A stretch of DNA of 64,000 nt from Corynebacterium glyciniphilum AJ 3170. GTDB lineage: Bacteria; Actinomycetota; Actinomycetes; Mycobacteriales; Mycobacteriaceae. The DNA lies in assembly GCF_007673095.1 (NCBI RefSeq), contig NZ_VDYZ01000012.1, forward strand, positions 1-64,000. Reading direction: 5' to 3'. Below the pieces are notes generated by a model. That model saw only the letters and a program-made list of their open reading frames with translations, had not been told where the DNA came from and searched no databases. Below, in pieces: positions 49,293 to 57,983 of this stretch. The translations under genes and the position numbers were made by a program. The stretch's first letter is position 1. Each line of letters begins with the position of its first letter.

Positions 49293-50193
49293 CCGAGTCC
49301 TCCGGGTCACCCTGCTCGCGGATCTGGTCCTCGGTGGTCGCCAGGATGTCCTCGAGCTCCTCGGGGGTGAACTCGGCCTTGACCGCGCTTCCGCCGGTGT
49401 CGTTGGCGACGGCCTCCTGGACCTCGTCGGAGTGCCAGATCTCGACGAGCTTCTGGTAGTCCTCGTTGTCCTTGTCTTCCTGGGTGGTCACCCAGACGTT
49501 GATGTAGGGCTGGGCGGCAGGATCGTCCGGGTCGTCCTTGTAGACGGCGTCGTCTGCGGTGACATCCGCGTTGGCGAGGTAGTTGTTGTTGATGACGGAG
49601 GGTGTGCCGTCGTTGTAGGCGACGGCGGTCTGGGCTGCCTCGACCGGGGTGACCGTGACATCGGATTCGTCGGCGACGATGTCGGTGGGGCCGGGGGTCA
49701 GCAGGTTGTCGTCGCGGAGGGTCACGAGGCCCGCGGCGGCGAGCACCTTGATGGCGCGGCCCTGGTTGGTGGTGTCGTTCGGGATGACGACTTCACCGGC
49801 GTCGGCGATCTCCTCCACGGTGCTGGCGTCCTTGGCGTAGACCCCCATCGGGAAGGTCTGGGAGGAACCGAAGGGGACGAGGTCGTCGTCGGCGTTCACG
49901 TTGTACTGGGCGAGGTAGAGAATGTGCTGGAACTGGTTGACGTCCAGCTCGCCGTCCGAGAGGGCCGGGTTCTGGCGGTTGTAGTCGGTGATCGACTCGA
50001 TCTCGACATCGATGCCCTCTTCGTCGGCCTTCTCCTGGAAGACCTGCCACTGGCTCTCGTTGGCCTCGGTGGAGCCGATGCGGATGGTGTCGCTGCTCTC
50101 GTCGTTGCCGTCGCTCATGCAGGCGGTCAGGCCGGCGGCAGAGAGCGTGGTGACAGCGCCGACGACGGCGGCCTTCTTCAGACGCGTGATCAA
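49285..50193 (-). CDS. metQ: Methionine-binding lipoprotein
   Basis: A 302-aa substrate-binding lipoprotein of the NlpA/MetQ family. TTG 50193 is chosen because GGAGG lies 5 bp before it and it yields a normal signal peptide (MITRLKKAAVVGAV) with lipobox GLTAC; the ATG at 50214 has no ribosome site. Family landmarks are IGSTEANESQW, VNQFQHILYL, IPNDTTNQGRA and the late INNNYL. First gene of metQNI, with a McbR-type box upstream. Confidence 0.93.
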   Translation of the reverse strand: MITRLKKAAVVGAVTTLSAAGLTACMSDGNDESSDTIRIGSTEANESQWQVFQEKADEEGIDVEIESITDYNRQNPALSDGELDVNQFQHILYLAQYNVNADDDLVPFGSSQTFPMGVYAKDASTVEEIADAGEVVIPNDTTNQGRAIKVLAAAGLVTLRDDNLLTPGPTDIVADESDVTVTPVEAAQTAVAYNDGTPSVINNNYLANADVTADDAVYKDDPDDPAAQPYINVWVTTQEDKDNEDYQKLVEIWHSDEVQEAVANDTGGSAVKAEFTPEELEDILATTEDQIREQGDPEDSDE

Positions 50194-50258
50194 GGGGTCC
50201 TCCTGGGACGTCATGGGGTAGCGGGGTTTCGCGCAATGGTAGTAGTACTACAGGAGGA

Positions 50259-50274
50259 TGGACCGCTCTGTCTA
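50259..50274 (-). promoter_or_regulatory. McbR-like operator upstream of metQNI
   Basis: On the minus strand TAGAC-AGAGCG-GTCCA matches the corynebacterial McbR consensus TAGAC-N6-GTCTA at 9 of 10 positions. McbR is the master repressor of methionine and sulfur genes. A perfect GTAGTACTAC palindrome sits 7 bases closer to metQ (50242-50251). The box overlaps the end of the regulator gene. Confidence 0.6.
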
Positions 50275-50862
50275 GTTGGTTTTCGGTGTCAGGTGCACCT
50301 TTTCCCCTCCCGGACTGCTGAGCCCGAGATACTCGACGGCTGTGTCACCTCCGGCGCCGAACCAGTGGGGCACCGTACATTCGAACTCGGCGACCTCACC
50401 GGGGCTGATCAGGTACTCCTGGCCGTCGAGGATCAGGCGCAGGGTGCCGGCCAGGACGAAGACCCACTCTCTGCCGGGGTGACTGTGTTGCCGGGGTGCT
50501 TTCTCGGGCCGTCGGTCGGCGGCGACGCCCGGGATCACATGTTTGAACGCGGTCACCCCCTGCTTGCCGTCACCGCCGAGCCGCAGGTGCACCGCGCCGC
50601 CGCGGTACAGCGGACGGATGTCGATCCGGGGGTCCCCGGTCTGAGGTGCACCGACCAGGTCGTCGAGGGCCACGCGGTACAGCCGGGCCAGGGGCATGAG
50701 CAGTTCCAGGGTGGGTCGTCGTCCACCGTTCTCCAGTCGCGACAGGGTGCTGCGGGAGATGCCGGTGGCCTCGGCGGCGTCCGCGATGGTCATCGAGAGC
50801 TGCTGTCTTGTGGCGCGCAGGCGTGCGCCGACCTGGTCGAGATCGTCCGCGGTGCTGTCCAT
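50272..50862 (-). CDS. XRE-cupin transcriptional regulator
   Basis: A 196-aa regulator. An N-terminal HTH_3 domain (LRATRQQLSMTIADAAEATG ... STLSRLENGGRRPTLELL, residues 14-62) is joined to a C-terminal cupin (HSHPGREWVFVLAGTLRLIL, ECTVPHWFGA). Such proteins sense small molecules and often control amino-acid or efflux genes. It is divergent from dnaE2 with a 46-bp gap that holds the LexA box. Confidence 0.85.
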   Translation of the reverse strand: MDSTADDLDQVGARLRATRQQLSMTIADAAEATGISRSTLSRLENGGRRPTLELLMPLARLYRVALDDLVGAPQTGDPRIDIRPLYRGGAVHLRLGGDGKQGVTAFKHVIPGVAADRRPEKAPRQHSHPGREWVFVLAGTLRLILDGQEYLISPGEVAEFECTVPHWFGAGGDTAVEYLGLSSPGGEKVHLTPKTN

Positions 50863-50895
50863 GTCTACAGAGTGTGCCACGTCCGGCCCGTGCGC

Positions 50896-50914
50896 TAGTA
50901 TCGAACATATGTTC
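50896..50914 (+). promoter_or_regulatory. dnaE2 promoter with LexA box over the start codon
   Basis: TAGTAT (-10, 50896-50901) is followed by GAAC-ATAT-GTTC (50903-50914), the actinobacterial SOS box. The dnaE2 ATG (50909-50911) lies inside the box, implying a leaderless, LexA-repressed transcript. Confidence 0.75.
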
Positions 50915-53900
50915 AGTAACGGTCGGGCGCTCAGCTGGTCGCGCCTGGAGCGCATCCTCTCCGGTATCGATGTCGGCCCCCTGCGGATCGTCGGGGAAAG
51001 TTCCGGAACACCCGTCGGCGCCACTGTTCCGGGCACCCGGTCCGCCACCGCTTTCGCTGAACTGCACGCCGCCGGGTCCTACAATTTCCTCCACGGCGCC
51101 AGCGATCCCGAGGACTACGTCGCCGCAGCGGTGGACCTGGGGCTCACAGCTCTCGCCGTGGTTGACCGGGACGGTCTCTACGGGGCGGCCAGACTGGCCA
51201 CCGCTGCCGCAGAGGCTGCCTTGCCCACGGTCTTCGGCGCGGAACTCTCCGTCTTCGGCACTGATACCGCACCTCTGACCGTCCTCTGCCGTGGACAGGA
51301 GGGGTACCGACGGCTCTCACGCACGATCACCGGCGCCCGCATGGCCCGCCGTGACAAGGACGCGGCGGACTACCCCCCGCTGCAGGAGCTCGCGGAGTCT
51401 GCTGGCGGATGCTGGTACCTCCTGATCGATCACCATCATCTGCACCGGGCAGCGGAGATCATCACTGCATTCGGTGCGGAAACCTGCCTGGTGGAACTGG
51501 GACAGACCATGAGCCCGGCGGATGTCGACCGGAACCAGGCCCTGCACGACCTCGCCCTGGCACACGGGTTGACCGAGATCGTCTCCACCGCGGCGACCTG
51601 CGCGACCCCGCCCCAGGCGCGCCTCGCCGGGGCAAAGGCAGCCCTGTACGCGAGGGAGGACGTCTACGTCGCCACACCCCGCACCCACCCCCTCGGCGGG
51701 ACCTGGTTGCGCTCTGGCGATGAGATGGTCTCCCTGGCGGGGGACTGTGACTGGATTGCCGCAGCTGTTGACACCAGTGTGCGTATTGCCGAGGAATGCG
51801 CCTTCACCCTCAACCTCATCGCGCCAGAGCTGCCGCATTTCCCTGTGGGGGACGGACACACCGAAATGAGCTGGCTGCGCATGTTGACGACCAAGGGAGC
51901 GGAGAAGCGCTACGGCACCCAGGAGGAAAACCCGGAAGCCTGGAAGACCATCGACCATGAACTGGGGATCATCGAGTCGCTGGGATTTCCCGGCTACTTC
52001 CTCATCGTCCACGAGATCGTCACCTTCTGCCACGACAACGACATCTTCTGCCAGGGGCGCGGTTCGGCGGCGAACTCCGCGGTCTGTTTCGCCCTCGGTA
52101 TCACCAATGTCGACGCTGTCGGGGCAGGCCTGCTCTTCGAGCGCTTCCTTTCCCCGGAACGCGACGGTCCACCGGACATCGACCTGGACATCGAGTCCGG
52201 GCGTCGTGAAGAAGCGATCCAGCATGTATACACCAGGTACGGCCGGGACAACGCGGCCCAGGTCGCCAACGTCATCAGTTACCGGCGGAAAGGAGCGCTG
52301 CGCGACGCCGCCCGGGCCCTCGGATACGACCCGGGCCGCGTCGACGCGTGGTCCCGCCGGCTGGAGGAACCACCGGAACCGGTGACGACCCTGGCGGATT
52401 CACTGAAAGGCCAACCCCGCCACCTGGGCATCCACTCCGGCGGGATGGTCATCTGCGACCGGGCCATTGCCGACGTCGTCCCCACCGAATGGGCACGCAT
52501 GGCGGACCGTTCCGTCCTGCAGTGGGACAAGGACGACTGCGAGGCTGTCGGACTGGTGAAGTTCGACCTTCTCGGCCTCGGCATGCTCGAGGCGCTGCAC
52601 CACATCGTTGACCTCATCAAGGAGACCACGGGTGAATGTATCGAGTTGTGGAAACTCCAGCCCACCGAACCGGAAGTTTTTGCCATGCTCGCCCGTGCCG
52701 ACGCCGTCGGTGTCTTCCAGGTGGAGTCCCGTGCCCAGCTCACCACCCTGCCTCGGCTGAAACCCACGGAGTTCTACGACCTCGTCGTCGAGGTCGCGCT
52801 GATCCGGCCGGGACCGATCCAGGGCGGTTCCGTGCACCCCTACATCCGCCGACGTAACGGGGTGGAGGAGGCCACTTATGATCCGCCGGAACTCGAAGAC
52901 GTCCTGGAACCGGTCCTGGGGCGCACCTACGGTATCCCGCTGTTCCAGGAGCAGCTGATGCAGATGGCCGTCGCCGTCGCCGGGTTCACCCCCGCAGAGG
53001 CCGACAACCTGCGTCGTTCCATGGGATCAAAACGCTCCCCGGAGAAGATGGAGCGGATGCGTGGCCGTTTCATCGACGGTTCCTGCGACCTGCACGGGAT
53101 CGACAGAAAGTCGGCGGAGAAGCTCTGGCACAAGATCATCGCCTTCGCGTCCTACGGTTTCCCGGAGTCGCATGCACAGTCCTTCGCCTCCCTGGTGTAT
53201 TTCTCCGCCTGGTTCAAGTACCACTATCCCGCCGAGTTCTGTGTGGGCCTGCTGCGCGCCCAGCCGATGGGGTTCTACTCGCCCCAGTCACTGGTCTCCG
53301 ACGCCCGTCGGCACGGTGTCGGTGTACGACCGGTGGACATCAACGCCTCGCTGGTCGAGGCCACCGTGGAAGACGGTGACATTCGCCTCGGCCTGGGATC
53401 GGTGAAGGGGATCGGGAAGGAGACCGCGGGCCGACTCGTGACCACACGGTCGGAACGCGGCTCCGACTTCACCGAGATCGCCGACCTGTCACGCGAAGCC
53501 GGTCTCACCGTGGACGAGGTGTCCGCCCTGGCGCGGGCAGGGGCCTGCGACAGCCTGGGGCTCACCCGACGGCAGGCGCTGTGGGCGGCCGGGACCGCAG
53601 CCACCGAGCGCGCCGGGATGCTGCCGGGGATGTCCACGGTCTCCACACCCGCACTGCCCGGGATGAGTGCCTTCGAACTGGCCGCGGCGGACGTCTCCGC
53701 CACCGGGGTCACCTCTGACGGTCATCCGGTCCGCCTGCTGCGGGCCCGTCTGGACGCGTGGCCGGGGAACTTCTCGGTGGTGCCGGCGTCCGGGCTGTTG
53801 TCGGTGGAGAACGGGCGACGCATCCTGGTCGCCGGTGTGGTGACCCACCGTCAGCGTCCGATGACCGCCGGTGGAGTCACGTTTCTGGGGATGGAGGACG

Positions 53901-54094
53901 AGACCGGCCTGATCAACGTGATGGTGTCCCCGGGGCTGTGGCGGGCGCAGCGCAAGGTGGCGACCACCGCGCGCATGCTCATGGTCCGGGGCATCGCCCA
54001 GAACGCCGACGGTGCGGTGACCATCGCCGCCGACGCACTCGAGCCCCTGGAGATGGCCGATGTCCTGGCGTCCTCGTCCCGGGACTTCCGGTGA
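50909..54094 (+). CDS. dnaE2: Error-prone DNA polymerase DnaE2 (ImuC)
   Basis: A 1061-aa C-family polymerase for damage-induced mutagenic synthesis. An N-terminal PHP domain (FAELHAAGSYNFLHGAS) is followed by the polymerase palm with catalytic acids in GPPDIDLDIESGRREE and by GIHSGGMVIC. Then come VVEVALIRPGPIQGG, a tandem HhH region and a C-terminal OB fold (ILVAGVVTHRQRPMTAGGVTFLGMED). The length is typical of DnaE2 and shorter than DnaE1. ATG 50909 fits the promoter. It works with the ImuA'-ImuB pair encoded at 43.1-45.6 kb, also under LexA. Confidence 0.95.
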   Translation: MFSNGRALSWSRLERILSGIDVGPLRIVGESSGTPVGATVPGTRSATAFAELHAAGSYNFLHGASDPEDYVAAAVDLGLTALAVVDRDGLYGAARLATAAAEAALPTVFGAELSVFGTDTAPLTVLCRGQEGYRRLSRTITGARMARRDKDAADYPPLQELAESAGGCWYLLIDHHHLHRAAEIITAFGAETCLVELGQTMSPADVDRNQALHDLALAHGLTEIVSTAATCATPPQARLAGAKAALYAREDVYVATPRTHPLGGTWLRSGDEMVSLAGDCDWIAAAVDTSVRIAEECAFTLNLIAPELPHFPVGDGHTEMSWLRMLTTKGAEKRYGTQEENPEAWKTIDHELGIIESLGFPGYFLIVHEIVTFCHDNDIFCQGRGSAANSAVCFALGITNVDAVGAGLLFERFLSPERDGPPDIDLDIESGRREEAIQHVYTRYGRDNAAQVANVISYRRKGALRDAARALGYDPGRVDAWSRRLEEPPEPVTTLADSLKGQPRHLGIHSGGMVICDRAIADVVPTEWARMADRSVLQWDKDDCEAVGLVKFDLLGLGMLEALHHIVDLIKETTGECIELWKLQPTEPEVFAMLARADAVGVFQVESRAQLTTLPRLKPTEFYDLVVEVALIRPGPIQGGSVHPYIRRRNGVEEATYDPPELEDVLEPVLGRTYGIPLFQEQLMQMAVAVAGFTPAEADNLRRSMGSKRSPEKMERMRGRFIDGSCDLHGIDRKSAEKLWHKIIAFASYGFPESHAQSFASLVYFSAWFKYHYPAEFCVGLLRAQPMGFYSPQSLVSDARRHGVGVRPVDINASLVEATVEDGDIRLGLGSVKGIGKETAGRLVTTRSERGSDFTEIADLSREAGLTVDEVSALARAGACDSLGLTRRQALWAAGTAATERAGMLPGMSTVSTPALPGMSAFELAAADVSATGVTSDGHPVRLLRARLDAWPGNFSVVPASGLLSVENGRRILVAGVVTHRQRPMTAGGVTFLGMEDETGLINVMVSPGLWRAQRKVATTARMLMVRGIAQNADGAVTIAADALEPLEMADVLASSSRDFR

Positions 54095-54123
54095 CAGTCC
54101 GGTGCCAGGTGCTACAGGCACCA

Positions 54124-54209
54124 CAGGAAGTATTACCGTTTCCTGGCCGATTGAAGCGGCAAAAGTGCAGGTCGCGAAAAGTGTTACCACTTCCCGGTGG
54201 TAACACTTC
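54124..54209 (-). repeat. 86-bp palindromic repeat, copy 1
   Basis: Read on the minus strand: GAAGTGTTACCA, 8 bases, TGGTAACACT, TTTCGCGACCTGCAC, TTTTGCCGC, 18 variable bases, GGTAATACTTCCTG. The first two boxes form a stem; the third repeats one arm. Copy 2 at 56432 aligns without gaps and is inverted relative to it. It begins 16 bp after the stop of the minus-strand gene and also follows dnaE2. Confidence 0.8.
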
Positions 54210-54224
54210 CGGAGGGCGCCTGGA

Positions 54225-55361
54225 TTACCGCTGGCTGTGTCGTTGTTCGCACAGGCGGATCCCGTCCAGCACCGTCGCCTGCAGCAACCCTTGGTCTTTC
54301 AGATGCCCCCATGTGAGCCTCAGGACATGCCACTCCAGGTTGCTGAGCTCTGTGTTGACACGGGAGTCACGGTCGCGTGTGCTCACGGCCAGGTGACCGG
54401 AGCCGTCGTACTGGAACGCCAGTTTCAGGTTCGCGCAGCCGAGGTCAAGCCGTGCCACGATACGTTCCGGTCCGGTCGGCCCACCATGGACCGGGTCGGA
54501 CACCGAGCCGTCGGCGTGGACGACGAGCTGACTCGTGAACTCCTCCGTCGTCACCGTAGCGGCAACCGAGCGAACCACGAGCCGCATCAGCGTTTCCGGT
54601 GGGGAATCGGCACCCCGGTCACAGAACCCGACGACGGTGCGCAGAAAATCCTGGTCGATGTGGTGGGCACAGGCTGCGGGAAGGTCGTCCGGGTCGATCC
54701 TGAATGTCCTGCACAGGCTGTCGATGAGCTGTACCGCACGGAGACCGCTATCGGTCAGCCCAGCGCCGTGGGGCACATGCCAACTGTGACCGTCGCCGAG
54801 AACGGACCGCAGACAATGAATGAGCGTGAGAATCGGCGGCGTGACCTGGAGATGAGGAAAATGAGGGTCGGTCCGCACCGTCGGGATCGCGAGGAGCTGG
54901 CGCGTCCGACGACGCCGTGACACATCCTCCGGCCCGTCGGCGTAACGGGTCACGCCGGAGGTCAGAGCGCAGATGTCGGCACTGTCGACGAAGTACTCCA
55001 GGCCCCACTGTGCCGCGGCACTCCACTCTGCCAGCGTCCACGACGGCCGACGGATGTGCAGCAGGCGCGAACGAGTCAATGCATACAGGTCGTAGCGGGT
55101 ATGACGAGGATGGGTGGAGGCACCGAGAGACACGTCGCGGTCCTCCCGCAGACAGGAGCGGGGGATATGGAGCCCGTGTCTCATCACCCAGTCGTCGTTC
55201 CCTTGTCCCGGTGGCTTCTTGTCTGCGGTGGCTGGTACCGGGAGCCGTGACATGTGCTCCGGTGGCACCCAGTTCCGTCGAATGTGTTCATCCAGTGCCG
55301 TGCCCTGGTACGCCACGCCCCCGCGTCCTCTCCCCGTTTCCGTGAAATCCCCTCCGACCAC
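54225..55361 (-). CDS. DUF559/Vsr-fold-like protein with altered active site
   Basis: A protein of up to 378 aa; the start is uncertain. The C-terminal 110 residues resemble DUF559 (PD-(D/E)xK, Vsr-like) domains: RLDLGCANLKLAFQYDGSGH, then TRDRDSRVNTELSNLEWHVL. In typical members the central motif is a Glu before YDG; here it is Gln (FQYDG), so nuclease activity is doubtful. The N-terminal part (LTRSRLLHIRRPSWTLAEWS, ICALTSGVTRYA) resembles abortive-infection antitoxin-like proteins of actinobacteria. Divergent from the EspI-like gene. Confidence 0.6.
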   Translation of the reverse strand: MVGGDFTETGRGRGGVAYQGTALDEHIRRNWVPPEHMSRLPVPATADKKPPGQGNDDWVMRHGLHIPRSCLREDRDVSLGASTHPRHTRYDLYALTRSRLLHIRRPSWTLAEWSAAAQWGLEYFVDSADICALTSGVTRYADGPEDVSRRRRTRQLLAIPTVRTDPHFPHLQVTPPILTLIHCLRSVLGDGHSWHVPHGAGLTDSGLRAVQLIDSLCRTFRIDPDDLPAACAHHIDQDFLRTVVGFCDRGADSPPETLMRLVVRSVAATVTTEEFTSQLVVHADGSVSDPVHGGPTGPERIVARLDLGCANLKLAFQYDGSGHLAVSTRDRDSRVNTELSNLEWHVLRLTWGHLKDQGLLQATVLDGIRLCEQRHSQR

Positions 55362-55443
55362 GAAGACTACCAGCTACCCTCATTGCCAGGGCCGGGACAC
55401 AAAGGGGATCCGGGCTGAACACCACACAGGGGGATTTTCACCG

Positions 55444-56400
55444 ATGACCACATCTGCACATTTCACCGGTATCGACGCATCGACGATGGTCGGAGCCGTG
55501 GGGGCAGCCCCTCCGTCGGGGTGGCGACGGCTGGTCCACCGCATGTCCGGTGGCCGGGTGAACCCGGGGGAATCCTCCGGTCAGAGCGCTGAACGGGAAG
55601 TGCAGGACCGTATCCTCACACCATTGCGCGGTGACTACCGGATCGCGGTCCTCAGTCTCAAGGGCGGTGTGGGGAAGACGACCACCACCGTCGCCCTCGG
55701 CGGGATGTTCGCGTCGTTACGCGGCGACCGGGTCATCGCCGTGGACGCCAATCCGGATCTGGGAACACTGGCCAGACGGGTCGTGGACGACTCCAATGCT
55801 ACCGCTCCGACGGTGAAGGATCTGCTGGAGCTCCCCGACGCATCGCGGTACCCACAGGTGAGGTCATGCACCAGTCAGTCGCCCAGCCGGCTGGAGGTCA
55901 TCGGCTCGGACCGGGACCCGGCCGTCTCGGAGGCGTTCAGCGAATCCGACTACCGTCGTGCCGTCGATATCCTGCAGCACCACTACAACATCATTCTCAC
56001 CGACTGCGGGACAGGTCTGATGCACAGCGCCATGACAGGAGTACTGGACCTGGCGCACATGCTGGTCCTGGTCACGTCCCCGGCGTTGGACGGGGCGAGG
56101 TCGGCGGAAGCGACGTTGGACTGGCTCGACCACCACGGCCACGGGGACCTGGTCGCCAACGCTGTTGTCGTGGTGTCCGGCGCGCACCCGAGGCAGGCCA
56201 CCGTGGACCCGGACGTCCTCGTCTCCCATTTCTCAGCACGGACGCGGGCGGTCCGGGGTGTACCGTTCGACCGGCACCTGTCCGAGGGCGGCACGGTCGA
56301 CCTGGACCGGCTGGCCCCGGCGACCTTCCGCGCCTACCGGGAGCTCGCGGCGACGGTGGCGGAGGACTTCGCCAGCTGGCACCGCCATGCTGCGGTGTAG
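55444..56400 (+). CDS. espI: EspI-like MinD/ParA-family ATPase linked to type VII secretion
   Basis: A 318-aa P-loop ATPase with a deviant Walker A LSLKGGVGKTTTTVALG (about residues 72-88). Landmarks are RVIAVDANPDLGTLARR, SRLEVIGSDRDPAVSEAF and LTDCGTGLMHSAMTGVLDLA. The N-terminal leader GWRRLVHRMSGGRVNPG is characteristic of the EspI-type proteins found in ESX loci. ATG 55444 follows a short gap from the divergent gene. It lies about 32 kb from the ESX-4 genes in this window, so it may serve that system or another. Confidence 0.8.
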   Translation: MTTSAHFTGIDASTMVGAVGAAPPSGWRRLVHRMSGGRVNPGESSGQSAEREVQDRILTPLRGDYRIAVLSLKGGVGKTTTTVALGGMFASLRGDRVIAVDANPDLGTLARRVVDDSNATAPTVKDLLELPDASRYPQVRSCTSQSPSRLEVIGSDRDPAVSEAFSESDYRRAVDILQHHYNIILTDCGTGLMHSAMTGVLDLAHMLVLVTSPALDGARSAEATLDWLDHHGHGDLVANAVVVVSGAHPRQATVDPDVLVSHFSARTRAVRGVPFDRHLSEGGTVDLDRLAPATFRAYRELAATVAEDFASWHRHAAV

Positions 56401-56431
56401 GCACCGGCACGGCTCCGGCGCTGGGGTGGTT

Positions 56432-56517
56432 GAAGTGTTACCAGTTTATGGTGGTAACACTCTTCGTGACCTGCAGTTTTTCCGCGGCGGCTCTCGTCGT
56501 AGTGGTAACACTTTCGG
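56432..56517 (+). repeat. 86-bp palindromic repeat, copy 2
   Basis: GAAGTGTTACCA, 8 bases, TGGTAACACT, CTTCGTGACCTGCAG, TTTTTCCGC, 18 variable bases, GGTAACACTTTCGG. Same length and layout as copy 1, inverted, starting 32 bp after the espI stop and ending 17 bp before the end of the convergent lipase gene. Confidence 0.8.
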
Positions 56518-56533
56518 AGACCCGGACCTGCCC

Positions 56534-57919
56534 CTAGAACCGCCCGCAGTTGCTGGGCGCGGGCCGGTCGTTGAAACGGTCCACCATGTAACTCATCGCC
56601 GGCCCGGCATTGGTGAGCATCGGCACCGCGTGGTTGATCGCCGACTTCGGGAGGACCGACGGCAGCGGGTCGGTGACGAACTGGACCGTGCCGCCGGCCT
56701 CGCAGTACCGCGCGGCGGTGTCGCGGGCCTGCTCCCAGGGGATGGTGTCGTCGTTCTTTCCGTTGGCGATCATGATGGGCGCGTTGAGGTCGGTGTAGGT
56801 CGAAGCCAGTTTGTAGCTCTCCAGGACGCCACGCAGGCGTTCGTCGTCGCGGGCGATCTCGCCGAAGGAACGGCCGTCCTTCGTCATCGTGCGGGTGTCG
56901 GTCAACCCCCAGCGGACGACAGAGTCACCTATACAGCGGTCTCTGGTGTCCGCGAGGAACTCCTTGCCGCGGTCGTTGAAGTACTCGTCCTGCAGCGACG
57001 CCAGTTCCGGGTGCCGTTCCATGGCTCCGTTCAGGGCGTAGCCGAGCACCCCGGTGATGGCGTGACGGTCGACGGCGTCGACGACCTCCAACAGGTCAGC
57101 AGGGGGAGCGCCGGCGAACGTCCCCTTGACGTTGAGTTCCGGGGCGTAGCTCGAGGCCATCTCGGCGGCGGCCGCCGCCGACCCGCCACCCTGCGAGTAT
57201 CCGAAGAAGCCGACGGGGGAGTCCGACGGCAGGCCGAGCTGCGACAGCCCGGCCCGCGCGCCGTCGAGGGTGGCCTGCCCCTGCTCCGGGTTGTTGACGT
57301 AGGTGTGCTGCCCGGGGGTACCGAGTCCAATGAGGTCGACGACGACCACGTTCATGCCCAGTGCGCTGGCCGCGGCGTGGAACGGGTACTCGTAGTTGAG
57401 GTTGACCGCACCGTTGCCGGCGTCGAAACCGAAGAGCTGGTAGGAACTCCGGGACGGCGCACAGATGTCGCCCGAGCCGCGGGTTCCGGGCGTATAGACG
57501 AGCGTGGGGGCAGGGCCCTTGCCGTGCCATGTGCCAGCTGCTTTGAGGACGACCCCGCTGGCCGCGACCCGGTCACCGTCCTCGGTGGACGACGTGTACA
57601 GGATCTTCTCCGCGCTACCGGGCCCGTCAGTGCCGTCAGTGCCGTCAGTGCCTGCCAGGTCGAGCAGCTGGGGTGCGTCCTGGGTGCGGATGACCTCTCC
57701 CGGCGTGTCGGGCAGGCTGTCCGGCGGGAGGTAGAAGGGGTCGGAGTCTGAGGCGGTGGGTTCACCTGCCGGCGGTGGCCATGAGATTCCCTGGGAGATG
57801 CCCGGGATGCTGTCGGAGCCCTGGGCGGCGGCCCCGGTGATGCCAGCCGCGAGGGTGATGACCGTTGCCGTGGAGAGTGCGGCGGCCCGTGCCAGGACCC
57901 GCCTCGTGAAGTACGTCAT
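56534..57919 (-). CDS. Secreted triacylglycerol lipase (LIP family)
   Basis: A 461-aa exported lipase of the PF03583 type. The signal peptide (FTRRVLARAAALSTATVI, cleavage after GAAA at about 32) is followed by a D/S/P-rich linker with a TDG repeat encoded by 9-bp tandem units. The nucleophile elbow is GYSQGG, with LNAPIMIANGKNDDTIPWEQ supplying the aspartate. Cysteines CIGD and NCGRF may form a disulfide. ATG 57919 is preferred; 57946 is in frame. Relatives in corynebacteria release fatty acids from mycolate or host lipids. Confidence 0.85.
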   Translation of the reverse strand: MTYFTRRVLARAAALSTATVITLAAGITGAAAQGSDSIPGISQGISWPPPAGEPTASDSDPFYLPPDSLPDTPGEVIRTQDAPQLLDLAGTDGTDGTDGPGSAEKILYTSSTEDGDRVAASGVVLKAAGTWHGKGPAPTLVYTPGTRGSGDICAPSRSSYQLFGFDAGNGAVNLNYEYPFHAAASALGMNVVVVDLIGLGTPGQHTYVNNPEQGQATLDGARAGLSQLGLPSDSPVGFFGYSQGGGSAAAAAEMASSYAPELNVKGTFAGAPPADLLEVVDAVDRHAITGVLGYALNGAMERHPELASLQDEYFNDRGKEFLADTRDRCIGDSVVRWGLTDTRTMTKDGRSFGEIARDDERLRGVLESYKLASTYTDLNAPIMIANGKNDDTIPWEQARDTAARYCEAGGTVQFVTDPLPSVLPKSAINHAVPMLTNAGPAMSYMVDRFNDRPAPSNCGRF

Positions 57920-57983
57920 AGTGGTCAGCTTATAGGTGCCGACCATCGCTGTTGTCATGTTCAATACAATTCGGCGAAAGAAC

